The notes beneath the pieces are model-generated. The model ran no database searches. It saw only the letters and a list, made by a program, of their open reading frames with translations, and was not told where the DNA came from. A program made the translations under genes and the position numbers. From positions 756,791,301 through 756,855,300 of the forward strand of contig CM048755.1 in NCBI GenBank assembly GCA_026315105.1: a stretch of DNA of 64,000 nt, written 5' to 3'. This DNA is from Locusta migratoria (taxonomy: Eukaryota; Arthropoda; Insecta; Orthoptera; Acrididae). Of the stretch, positions 42,948-52,529 are shown in pieces (position 1 is the stretch's first letter; every line of letters begins with the position of its first letter).

Positions 42948-43157
42948 GTGATAGTGTTGTTAATGCCCTGCGTGCCGATTCTGCGCCGCTTCCTCCCGTA
43001 CGCAGCCCTCTCATGCGCAAGCGCAGCAAACACGGTGTATCAGACATTCCCCATTCGCGCACCTGTCGAGCGCCACAAGCAAAAACTTTTTGTGACTCTT
43101 TCGATAGAAAATAAATCTGTGCAATTTCAGCTCGACACTGGTTTCACTGTTACATAA
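42948..43157 (+). pseudogene. Gypsy aspartic protease fragment
   Basis: The active-site triad is present in 'VQFQLDTGFTVT' (43121-43156), but the usual D-T/S-G-A/S reads DTGF and is followed at once by a stop (taa, 43155-43157). The rest of the fold ('VLGTCSLPASFQGVTKSVSF' and 'NIFGLDAF') is in the next frame from 43196. The protease would process the polyprotein; this copy cannot make it intact. Confidence 0.8.
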
Positions 43158-43195
43158 ATTAATAAAGACACTTTGAACTGCTAGGTTCGCCAAAA

Positions 43196-44383
43196 TTGTC
43201 GCCGTCTCAACAAGTGCTAACAGCATATACAGGTCAAAATATTCCCGTGCTGGGAACGTGTAGCCTGCCCGCCTCTTTTCAAGGTGTAACAAAATCAGTT
43301 TCTTTTGTAGTTCTTCAGGCCAAATCTACACAGAACATTTTTGGACTAGATGCATTTGATTTGTTTGGCTTATCAATTCAAAGAGATGTGCTTCAAATTT
43401 CGTCAGTAGTGCCTCAGGACAAAATCAATGCATTGTGTGAACAATACAGTAACTTGTTTTCGCCGGAACTAGGTTGCGCAAAAGACTTCGTGGCACATGT
43501 ATCTATAAAAGAATCTGCAGTTCCTAAATTTCGTAAAGCTAGACCAGTGCCTATCGCAATTCGTGATAATGTTGCTGCAGAACTTAAACGTTGGCAGGAT
43601 AGTGGTGTGATTTCTCCTGTTTCTGCGAGTCAGTGGGCCTCGCCTTTAGTAATTATACCCAAGCCGTCAGGAAAACTTCGTCTCTGTGCGGACTTCAAAT
43701 CAACAGTGAACAGTCAAACAATTGTAGACACTTATCCCCTGCCCAGACGTGACGAACTAATGGACAAATTAGGACTGTCTCACTTCTTTTCCAAGATTGA
43801 TTTAGCAGAGGCATACTTAGAGATTCCACTTGATGACGAGTCAAAAAAGTTTTTCGTCATTAATACTCACTTGGGCCTTTTTCAATTTCAACGCCTACCC
43901 TTTGGCAGTTCTTCCGCCCCCACTATTTTTCAGCGCTTTTTGGAACAGCTGACAGTTTCTGTACCGTAAAGTTCGAACTATTTAGATGATATTGTGGTCT
44001 CAGGACGCACAGTTGAACATTTATCAAACCTGGAGTGCCTTTTCAAAGTGTTGACTGCAGCAGGTCTACGTTGTAATAAAGCAAAGTGTTCGTTTTTTCA
44101 AACTGAAACAGAGTACCTAGGCCATGTAATTAATGCCCAAGGAATTCATCCCTTACAGTCACATCTTCGAGCAATCAAAGACTTGCCTCCTACTAAGAGT
44201 GTACACGAATTGCAAGCAGTAATGGGAAAGCTTAACTATTATTTCAGATTTATTCCCAATGCCTCTCAGATTGCAGCTCCACTGCATCACTTATGTAGGA
44301 AGAATGTTCCTTTTGTATGGTCTAAAGATTGCCAAGTTGCCTTTGACAAATTAAAGTCTGCACTTGCAGTGATGCATGTTTGA
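43196..44383 (+). pseudogene. Gypsy protease C-terminus and reverse transcriptase
   Basis: After the protease end, the RT follows: 'WASPLVIIPKPSGKLRLCAD' (near 43640), motif A 'FSKIDLAEAYLEIPL' (43790), motif B 'RLPFGSSSAPTIFQRF' (43900) and the catalytic 'NYLDDIVVSG' (43979). The first part stops at 43967-43969 (taa) in the same frame as the second part (43994-44383), so this is one premature stop four codons before YLDD. The thumb 'CNKAKCSFFQTETEYLGHVI' is intact. The frame then slips by one base near 44375. Confidence 0.92.
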
Positions 44384-45870
44384 TTCCCTTTGACCCCCAG
44401 AAGCCTGTAGTGCTAGCAGTGGATGCCTCGTCGTACTGTCTGGGTGCAATATTGTCACATAGTATTGGATCTCACGATCGTCCTATTGCCTTTGCGTCCA
44501 AGCTACTGACGCCAACGCAACAGAATTACAGTCAGATAGAAAAGGAGGCCTTAGCAATCATTTACGGCGTCACAAAGATTCATCATTATCTCTATGGCAG
44601 AAAATTCTATTTGTTGACAGGCCACAAGCCTCTCACGTCGTTGTTCTCACCCACAAAGCCAATTCCGCCACGAACGGCACAAAATCTTCAGAGATGGTCC
44701 TTGATATTGTCAAATTATCAGTATGAGATTTTGTACCGACCTACCACTAAACACGCCAACGCGGACACACTTTCCCGACTTCCGGTTGGCCAGGATGTGT
44801 CGTTTGATTCTTCGGAAATGGCATGTTGTCAGATAGACTCCACAGATGTTTCCGCTGTCGCACACTTCCCTTTGAACTCTCGTCGGGTTGCACAGGAAAC
44901 AGCTGCGGATGCAGACCTAAGTGTGGTAGCACGTTTTGTTCGCTCAGGGTGGCCTGCCAGAGCCAAAGACATTGAGCGGCCTCTGGTTCGACGTTATTTT
45001 GCACAATGTCATGCATTATCTTTAAGTCAGGGTGTTCTGCAGTTACATACCGACAACGACCAAACAAGAGTGATTGTTCCTCGTTCCCTGCAACGCCTCC
45101 TGCATCAAGGACATTGGGGTATTGTTAGGACAAAGCAACTGGCCAGACGACATTGTACCTGGGTTGGTATGGATGCGCAGATAGAGAGCATGACGTCACA
45201 GTGTACAGATTGTGCAGAGCATCAGGCGGCTCCTCCGCAACGTTTCTCAGACTGGCCACGCCCCAAGGGACCATGGCAACGTTTACACATTGACTTTGCC
45301 GGACCTTTCTGGAATACGCGCTGGTTAATCGTAGACGCTTTCAGCAAGTTTCCTTTTGTGATTGCCATGAACTCAACGACGGTGTCTAGTACAATCAGTG
45401 CCTTAACATCAATGTTTTGCATCGAAGGTTTGCCTGAAACTATCGTCAGTGACAATGGACCTCAGTTTGTTAGTGCGGAATTTCAACAGTTTTGTCGTGC
45501 GAATGGCATTCAGCATATCACCACCGCACCTTTTCACCCTCAGTCCAATGGTGAAGCAGAACGTTTCGTTCGAACATTCAAGTCTCACATGGAGAAGATG
45601 AAAGGTCAGCACTCCAGGCAGCAAGCTCTTCAAATTTTCCTGTCTATGTATCGGTGCATGCCACGTGACGGCCCGTCTCCTGCCGAGTTGCTACACGGCC
45701 GCCGTCACCGCACTCTCCTTCATATGCTGCAGCCTCCCACGCACCGACCATTCAGCGCATGCTCGGTCGCAATATGTATGTTGTACATTCTTCCACAGTG
45801 TCGGAGCTGCGGCGCCACGCAAACCATTTGCGCTTGCACAGGCCGCGCGATCCTGTCTCCGATTTCTTGA
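44380..45870 (+). pseudogene. Gypsy RNase H and integrase (496 codons open)
   Basis: RNase H: 'LAVDASSYCLGAILS' (Asp14), 'QIEKEALAI' (Glu54), 'LLTGHKPLTSL' (residues 78-88; the conserved TDH is TGH here, so the third acidic residue is lost) and 'NADTLSRLP' (Asp129). Integrase: a zinc-binding end with 'LLHQGHWGIVRTKQLARRH' and C-x2-C at residues 275-278, then the catalytic triad Asp305 ('HIDFAGPF'), Asp358 ('VSDNGPQF') and Glu394 ('NGEAERF'), giving the D-x35-E spacing. RNase H would clear template RNA and integrase would join ends to target DNA in the nucleus. The frame leaves integrase near residue 455. The integrase core looks intact. Confidence 0.93.
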
Positions 45871-46290
45871 TTCCAGACCCAGTTCACCGCCAGGGAGCAC
45901 AGCCACATCGCTCGCCGCCGGGTCCGGCGTTCCCGGACTACGAGATCATCCCGATGGATGTCGACGCGCATCCTACGCAGTCGGCCCCTCCGCCTCCGTC
46001 GCCGCCTCAGTTGCCAGCGTCAACGAGAGGGACTCCGGGACCGTGCGTGCCCCCGCCGCCTGGATCATGCAACTCAGAAGATGACCTGCTCCCTCTGGGC
46101 GGAGGCGTGCGCCCTTCCCCTGGTTCTGGTGGGTTTCCCGGGGGATCGCAATGTGTATACCGGGGCGCGGACGGCGTCTCGATCCCAGCCTCAGCTACGC
46201 CGCCCGTCCCACCAGTAACGCCCCCGCCCAGGTCCTCCTCCCAGTGCCATCGCCGTGGCCCTCAGCCCTACGCCACGACGACGCGGCGGT
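45759..46290 (+). pseudogene. Integrase C-terminal tail, Pro-rich, in a third frame
   Basis: 'LGRNMYVVHSSTVSELRRHA' (residues 2-21) is an integrase C-terminal (chromatin/GPY-like) segment, followed by about 130 residues rich in Pro, Gly and Ser ('PPPPSPPQLP'). It is offset from the integrase frame by a slip near 45750, and the usual segment between 'HML' and 'LGRNMY' appears shortened. The frame runs on into the 3' LTR, which is not coding. Confidence 0.75.
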
Positions 46291-46785
46291 TTGGGGGGGG
46301 GGGGGTGATGTCGCACAAGTCTAATGTGAGCGCCACCTACTTTCGCCGAGCGCGCCATGCACGCACGGCGCGACGTTCTTACAACGTCAGCCACGAGCGC
46401 CCTCTGCTGCTATCCCGCTCGTGGCCACCACTGAACGACATCATTCACCTGGGACTGAGATAGGAATCAACTAAGACTTCGGAATCAGATAGGCACCAGT
46501 GAAGGCTTGGCTATCGGGTAGGTACTAGGCAGGCCTCTAGCTCAACTATGTATCAGCATTCTGCAGTACTGAGCTATGTAAAAGTTAAGTATTACTAAGC
46601 CTCTAAGAAATATGTATATCTCGTTCTAATTTACTCTAGTATTTCTAGTTTCTGCTGTCCCACTGACAGGTTACCTCCTACCTGAACAAGTGTGCATACT
46701 TAATTCCTGTATCGCTCTTTCTACTCTGCCACCGACACCTACGACGGAAACGAGACAAAAGCGGCGACGAGGCTGGGACACAAAA
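46291..46785 (+). repeat. Polypurine tract and 3' LTR of the Gypsy element
   Basis: A run of thirteen G (46293-46305) is the likely polypurine tract and overlaps the LTR start (about 46304, 'ggtgatgtcgcacaag'). The LTR ends 'ctgggacacaaaa' at 46785. It is complete, unlike the 5' LTR, and differs from it by scattered substitutions. Confidence 0.88.
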
Positions 46786-47150
46786 ATTACAAACCAAAAT
46801 TCGTTCACTACAAACCTCTACATACTATTTCATACACATATCATCCATTAGAATTAAATTACTTGAAAGTGGGGTGCTGCCGTGGGTGCAGTGCACAGCA
46901 GTAAGGGCCTCGCTCTTTTCATTTTGAACACGTTTTGTGGGATATACAAGTTACTACAAACGAAAATTCGTTCACTACAAACGATTTTCTACACATATCA
47001 TCCATTAGAATTTAATTTCTTAAAAGTGGGCTGCTGGCTATTTTTTGAGTGACCCATAATTTTCTTTTCGAAAAACTACAAACAAAAATTTTGGCACTAC
47101 AATCCACTACAAACGAAGCTCTTTAAGTCGGGTGTCAGGTTCACGGAGGT
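46786..47150. repeat. Right foldback arm, part 2, to the element end
   Basis: It resumes the interrupted subrepeat ('aaaattcgttcactacaaac', 46797), holds a further unit at 46869-47035 and then the unique terminal 115 bp shared with 36646-36780 in reverse ('gagtgacccataattttc', 'aaaaattttggcactaca'). Confidence 0.93.
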
Positions 47151-47159
47151 TTTTGCCTC

Positions 47160-48414
47160 TCATTTACTGCATTTTGATACTTTCTCCTTTCATCAATTAC
47201 ATTTAGTATTTCTGAGATATCCTAGGATTTCTTGTAGGTCTTGCCTTCCTACCTATTTTGTCCTCTGCTGGCTTCACTATTTCATCTCTCAATGCTACCC
47301 ATTCCTCTTCTACTGTTATATTTCCCCCAGTGTTTGCCAACTGTTGCCTAAAGCTCTCTGAAATTCTCAACAACTTCAGGTTCCTTAAATTTATCCAGGT
47401 CCCATCTCCTTATTTGCCTACCTTTCTGCAGCTTCTTCAGTTTCAGCCTACAGTTGATGACCAATAAGATATGGTCAGAATCGATATCTGCCCATGTGTA
47501 TGTTTTACTGATTAAAACATGGTTCCGAAATCTATATCTTACCATTATAAAATTTATCTGGTACCTTCCGGTGTCTCCTGGTCTCTTCTTTCGTGGTTCT
47601 TATACCAGGTGTTTTTTTTTTATGATTAAATTATGTTCCGTGCAAAATTCTACCAGGCGGCTTCCTCTTTCATTCCTTTTGCCCAGTCCAGAGCTAGTTG
47701 GCATATAAACCTGTACTGTTGTGGTCCATGTTGGCTTCGTATCTATCTTGATTACGATAATGTGATCACTGCGCTGCTTATAGTGGTTTACCCGCGTTCC
47801 TATTTTCATAGTCATTATCAGACCTACTCCTGTGATACCCAAACTGATTTCGTATTTATATTCCTGTACTCACCTGACCAGAAATCCTGTTCCTCTTTCC
47901 GCCCTACTTCACTAATTCCCACTATATCTAACTTCAGCCTATCCATTTCCCTTTTTAAATTTTCTAACCTCCCTACCCGATTAAGGGATCTAACATTCCA
48001 CGCTCCGCTCCGTAGAATGCCAGTGTTGTCTTTCCTGATGATCGCATCCTCCTCAGTATTCCCCGCCCGGAGATCCAAATGGGGGACTATTTTACCTCCG
48101 TAATATTTTACCCGAGAGGATTCCATCATCATATGTTCATTCAGTAGAGCTGCGTACAACTGTAGTTTCCCCTTGCTTTCAGCCGATCGCAGTAACTAAG
48201 TGGCAATGCCACATCAGCTGATGTTACAAGGCCATCTCAGACAATCATCCAGACTGTTGCCCCTGTAACTACTGAAAAGGCTGCTGCCCCTCTTTAGGAA
48301 CCAGACGTTTTGGCTCTCGACAGATACCCCTCCGCTGTGGTTGCACCTACGTTACGGCTATTTGTATAGTTGAGGCACGCAAGCCACCCCACCTCGGCAG
48401 TGTCTGCGGTTCAT
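47160..48414 (-). pseudogene. RTE-type LINE copy, endonuclease part and 5' leader, minus strand
   Basis: 5' half of the RTE copy at 34881-36636. Frames on the minus strand: 48159-47824 ('MYAALLNEHMMMESSRVKYY', 'GAWNVRSLNRVGRLENLKRE', 'DIVGISEVGRKEEQDFW'), 47842-47600 and 47545-47348 ('TWADIDSDHILLVINCRL'). Relative to 19062-20264, 144 bases are missing in frame between 'YMPTSS' and 'GLGKRNERG', removing the catalytic GDWN. The SDHN motif reads SDHI. Upstream, to 48414, is a leader of about 230 bp absent from the plus-strand copy, so this copy is longer at the 5' end. Confidence 0.88.
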
Positions 48415-48443
48415 CTTATCTAGAAAAATTCCATGATTTACAC
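48415..48443 (-). mobile_element. CR1-like LINE sliver upstream of the RTE, minus strand
   Basis: The reverse complement 'gtgtaaatcatggaattttt' plus 'ctagataag' matches 18466-18494 of the plus-strand CR1-like LINE. About 70 bases are missing between here and the point where that LINE resumes at 34880, so the RTE insertion came with a target deletion. A solo LTR cuts it on the other side. Confidence 0.7.
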
Positions 48444-48894
48444 TTTTGTGTCCCAACTTCGTCGCCGCTTTTGTGTCCCAGCCTCGTCGTCGGTGTCGGT
48501 GGCCGAGTGGAATGAGACCGACACGCTGGTGCAGGTACGGAGGGGAGCAGCCAGAAACTATAAACACTAGAGTAAATTAGAAAGAGATATATATTGCACA
48601 GAATGTAACAATACTTAACTTTTACATAGTACTGCAGAATGTTGATACATAGTTGTTAGAGGCCTGCCTAGTGCCTGTACGATAGCAAAGTCTTCACTGG
48701 TGCCTATCTGATTACGAAGGTCCTAACTCGTTGCTATCTCAGTCCGAAGTGACCGGTGTCCTTCAGTGGTGGCCACGAGCGGCGTTGTCGCAGAGGGCGC
48801 TCGTGGCTGTCGTCGTGAGAACGCCGCGCCGTGCGTGCATGGCGGCGCGCGGCGAAAGTAGGTGGCGCGCACTTTGTACTTGTGCGACACCACA
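48444..48894 (-). mobile_element. Solo LTR, minus strand, perfect 5-bp duplication
   Basis: Same family as the LTRs at 24080 and 40880-46785. tacac flanks both ends (48439-48443, 48895-48899). It is 451 bp and ends on its own strand with 'gggacacaaaa'. Confidence 0.95.
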
Positions 48895-48899
48895 TACAC

Positions 48900-49974
48900 A
48901 ATTAAAATCCTTTCATAGATCATAAAAAATCCCAACGCGTGATGTCCGATTATTCTTCCTATTCCCTCGACTCAAAGTAGCTTTGAAAGGAAAGAGATTT
49001 GACGATAATCCTGGCATGCAACGAAACGAAACAGAGGATTTTCAACACCATCTCAAAGGAAGACTTCATGCAAAATTTCCAGGACGTCTATCGCAGAGCT
49101 CAGCGGCGACTATTTCGACAGACAGAAAGGTAACTGTAGTTCATATTTCATTTACGGTAATGTTACACGACTATACACCGAACTTTATTGTCAGAGGTTG
49201 TATAAAATTGTACGATGTTTCGATAACTAGAGCTATTGCAATATTATAAACTGACAATGAAGAATTTTACTGACAGTAATAAGAGCCGCGGAAGCCTACA
49301 CTTATAGTTTTTGGCACGCCTGTATCTACATCCACATGTATGAGACCATTCTTCGACGAAGTTGCAAATTTTCAAGTATTATGGAGGGCGGAGGAATGTA
49401 GCAATTTGAGGCTAGTCCGGAAACGACCGCATAGAAAGGTATCGGCGAAAAGCTCTTCAAGATCCACCTTAGTCTCGCGTAGCGCTCGAACTAAGGACTC
49501 AAACTTCCGAATCCTTCGCATGATGTACAGAATTCTCATATTGCTGGACTAGTGACGGCGAAAGTAATGTGATGTCAGAAAAACCGAAAGCCCTAAATGT
49601 ACGGTACAGTAACAAGTCTCCCAAGCTGATGTATTTAGAGTATTTCCTCGGAATAACGTTCTCCAGTATCAATACACGCATGAAATCGTCACACAAAGTT
49701 CTATCACATCCATGATGTCGTTTGAACAGAGATGCAGGCAGCGAGAATTTCAGGATTACACCCAGATCATTCGTTTGCGTTCTGTAGTTTTCGCTACAGA
49801 ACGAAATATTACTCACACACATAGAATTTTATATACACCGATAACTTTCCATCCCAATATACTCCACCCTTTTATCATTATCAACCCTCAAGCAACAATG
49901 CAACCAATAAAACCATTTTCAAAGAGTAAATATAATTTTCAAAGAGTAATTACTGTTCCGCATTTCCCATTATG
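48900..49974. other. No feature recognised (1.1 kb)
   Basis: Frames such as 49499-49822 (minus) have no domain. CR1-like sequence upstream of the solo LTR may continue for a few bases ('aattaaaatcc'), but I cannot follow it. Confidence 0.4.
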
Positions 49975-50272
49975 TAAATATCTATCAGATCGCTATAAAA
50001 CCGTGCGTAAAACCTTCCTCAGGTATAAATTAGTCACTGTACAAATATTTAAGTCTCTGCGTCTTGTCGTTCGGATGTGATAAGCGTACACCAAACAGAC
50101 ATTCACATTAATATATATAGATAAATAGCTATCCGATCGCCATAAAACCGTGCCTAAAGCCTTCCTTGGGTAGACATTAGTAACTGTACAAATTTTTAGC
50201 TCTTTACGTCTTGTGGTTCACACGTGATAAACGTACACCGAACAGACATTCACATTTATAGATATAGATTTC
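49975..50272. repeat. 147-bp direct tandem duplication
   Basis: 'ataaaaccgtgc', 'actgtacaaat', 'cgtcttgt', 'acgtacacc' and 'aacagacattcacatt' occur in the same order twice, offset by 147 bases (49991/50138). The two copies differ at roughly one base in eight. Confidence 0.85.
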
Positions 50273-50325
50273 GTTTCCAAAACATAAATAACAGAAAAAT
50301 TAACAACAAAAATGGAACAACCTGC

Positions 50326-51748
50326 ACACCCTGCTGCTACAAAAGTATTCGGACACTGCCCAATAAATATTCATAAGTTGTACGACGAAAATGTCAATAA
50401 GTTGTGGGTCCACCTTTCATTTTCATTACCGCCTCCAATTTACTAGGCACACTTTCTACGAGTTTTTCGTGAAATCTGGGCCTATATTTGCCCATTACCT
50501 CTTTCAGGGTCTCCTTCGTATAGATGTTGTCCGCGCGGAGAGTCTGCTTCAATTTATCCCACAAATGTTCCATTGGGTTAAGGTCTGGTGATTGGGGAGG
50601 GGGGTGCAATACAACTGAAAAGCAGCCACAACTGTACAATATGCGCGGTATGCTTGGGATCATTACCCTGATAAAAATAAAAGTTGTTCGCAATACCTAG
50701 ATGTCGTGCACTCTGCTTCAAATGTCCTCGCAGTATATTCAGATACGCTTCCTTGTTCATCGTATCATCAATGGACACTAAATCGCCCACACCATGCATC
50801 CCCACACCATTATGCTCCCATCTGCAAACTTTACTGTTGGTTTGAAGTTCCTGGGATTCAGCTCTTCATTGGTCTTTCGCCACACGTTTGCCTTTCCGTC
50901 GGTTTGCCATAACGCAATTTTACATTTGTCGCAAAATATCACCCGATTCCACCAAGCCTGATCGTATTCGGCGTATTCCCTCGCAAACTGCATACGTTTC
51001 TTCTGGTTCACTGCATTTATGAATGGCTTTCGCCGTGCCTCGACCACGGTACTGCGATCGTCTTAGTACTCTCCGCACGGTTTCGGGATGTACTTTTATA
51101 GCAAGGTCTCCCTCTACCTCACTTGCAATTCGTGTAGCAGATATTTTCGGATTCTGTTGTACCTTTCGCACAATCACAAGTTCATCCGTCTGTGAAAATG
51201 TCCGTGGCCGTCCTGTACCGCAACGGAATTGCAATCGGTCTCCTTTCTCGACCCTTTAATAATGTCGTGAACTGTACTTTTCTTCATGTTCAGTATTGAA
51301 GCAATTTCCCTGCAGGGTTTCCTCTTCGCGTGATGATAAACGACTAGTTGCCTTTGCACGAACGTAGAACGCTTCCCTCTGCGTCCCATCGTCGACCTGC
51401 ACAGGCTCGCGATACGTGTTTACTGATCATCGCCATCGTCTCGCGGAAATGTCGGACACACTGCAGTCGCTTCACCCTCCGTGCGTCTCGAAATGAACTA
51501 TTCTCTCACGTTGTCCGCCTTTGTCCGAATACTTTTGTTGCACCTTCCCATGCCGTTTTCAGGAAGTATTACGTAACAGACACATGTCCAAAACAATTTT
51601 TCGTATTTGACGCGTGTTTCACGTTGCGACATCGTACCCGGAGTCCCAAGTACAGTACAAAGTGCAATTTCTGTATTTGTTCACGCAGCAAACTGCAAAA
51701 TTATGCGCATTTACGTGCTGTCCGAATACTTTTGCGACTTAGTGTATT
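50326..51748 (-). mobile_element. Tc1-like transposon (DD34E type), minus strand
   Basis: 'acaaaagtattcggacactg' near 50338 and its reverse complement 'tgtccgaatacttttgcgac' near 51718-51738 mark the ends; outer limits are approximate. A third copy of the end motif ('tgtccgaatacttttgttgc', 51531) lies about 190 bases inside the right end, as in elements with repeated direct repeats in their TIRs. A left inner copy is not seen. The interior is one decayed transposase. Confidence 0.85.
50394..51389 (-). pseudogene. Tc1-like transposase, frameshifted, second Asp replaced by Gly
   Basis: It starts at 51389 (MGRRGKRSTFVQRQLVVYH) with a paired-like helix-turn-helix ('CREIASILNMKKSTVHDII'), then 'RPRTFSQTDELVIVRKVQQN' and 'VHPETVRRVLRR'. 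The catalytic core shows 'WWNRVIFCDKCKI' (first Asp), 'FYQGNDPKHTA' (the usual QDND is QGND, codon ggt) and 'HPPPQSPDLNPMEHLWDKLK' (Glu), 34 residues on. The pieces lie in overlapping frames 51389-51174, 51234-50920, 51047-50778, 50805-50578 and 50693-50394, so at least four frameshifts are present. The transposase would cut at the TIRs and join to TA sites; this one cannot. Confidence 0.9.
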
Positions 51749-52099
51749 CCTGACAGCAGTGTCTTACCTCAGCTGTTCACGGAGCTTCGCTGGCATTATC
51801 TGTAGAACCACCTCCCATGCTGATCTAGTCTTCCTCAGCTGTCTCTGTCGATTCGTTGCCTGCCGATTCGGTCGCTGGCGATAATAAATTCGTCACTTGA
51901 ATCCAGCCCGACTGATATTGTTTTTCCTATTTCTCCGTCCATCAGAACAAGGGCGGATTCATGAGGGAGGGGTGGGCACAGGGGCACGTGCAACCCCCCC
52001 CCCCCAAGACGGTCCGACGAAAAATAGAGAAAGAGAGAGAGAGAAGGGAGGAGAGAGTGACGTGGTGAGGAAGGGGGGGGGGGAAGAGCATTCGAATAA
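51749..52099. other. No gene; low-complexity runs
   Basis: Runs of C (51989-52004), a purine-rich (ag)n stretch (52025-52060) and a G run (52072-52082). Confidence 0.6.
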
Positions 52100-52230
52100 C
52101 TAACTTTTACTTACGGGCAGCATGGTAAGCGCCCAAAGACTTATAGCAACATAATTAACCCCTTTCTGTGCCAAAATTAGATTTAACCTTGTATAGTGAA
52201 TATCACTATTAAAGGATTTAACTATGTAAA
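52100..52230 (-). mobile_element. CR1-like LINE 3' fragment, minus strand
   Basis: The minus strand encodes 'SDIHYTRLNLILAQKGVNYV', matching the same segment of the copies at 22370 and 34130. It is bounded by an A-rich low-complexity stretch (52227-52280). Confidence 0.8.
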
Positions 52231-52280
52231 AAAAAAAAAAAAATAAAAAAAAAATAAAAAAAAATGAAAAAGAAAAAAGT

Positions 52281-52529
52281 GAATTTCGAGGGCAGCGTTC
52301 AGGCTGGCGCATTCAGATGTTTTCGGTAAACGGTTTATCTGATTCTTTTCCTAGGCACTAAGAAATAGTACTCCCACCCATTACAAACAGTTTTATTTTA
52401 AGCTACACGTTTCGATTTTCTAGTTACTGTTGAAATTAGCAATTTCAACGGCATTTTTCCACACATCAGATACAAACGATTTTCATGGTAGTAGAAATTC
52501 TGCTTGAAACACAGTCAAGTGTAATTTTC
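52281..52529. other. No feature recognised
   Basis: Short gap with no supported feature. Confidence 0.5.

Larger units (their letters stand above)
40880..46785 (+). mobile_element. Gypsy-type LTR retrotransposon, nearly complete but inactive
   Basis: 5' LTR, gag, protease, RT, RNase H, integrase, a proline-rich tail and a 3' LTR occur in Gypsy order (integrase after RNase H). It interrupts a foldback subrepeat: host 'gttactac|aaacgaaaattcg' is found as '...actac' before and 'attac|aaaccaaaattcg' after, consistent with a 5-bp duplication actac/attac. At least five stops or frameshifts break the coding region. Confidence 0.93.
36646..47150. mobile_element. 10.5-kb foldback/MULE-like element with 9-bp target duplication
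   Basis: The ends are inverted: 'acctccgtgaacgtggcac' from 36646 and the reverse complement of 'gtgtcaggttcacggaggt' ending at 47150. The repeat ttttgcctc occurs at 36637-36645 and 47151-47159. The uninterrupted RTE copy at about 20265-20285 shows the empty site (reverse complement 'ccattttgcctgtttcattt'), proving insertion and duplication. The inverted ends exceed 600 bp and contain direct subrepeats. Long internally repetitive TIRs and a 9-bp duplication suggest a Mutator-like (MULE) or foldback type. No transposase of its own is visible. Subtracting the nested hAT (2.35 kb) and Gypsy (5.9 kb) leaves about 2.25 kb. Confidence 0.85.

Noticed and set aside
45759..46463. 234-codon Pro-rich frame as a host gene
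   Set aside because: It starts with an integrase C-terminal segment, lies between integrase and the polypurine tract, and runs into the 3' LTR.
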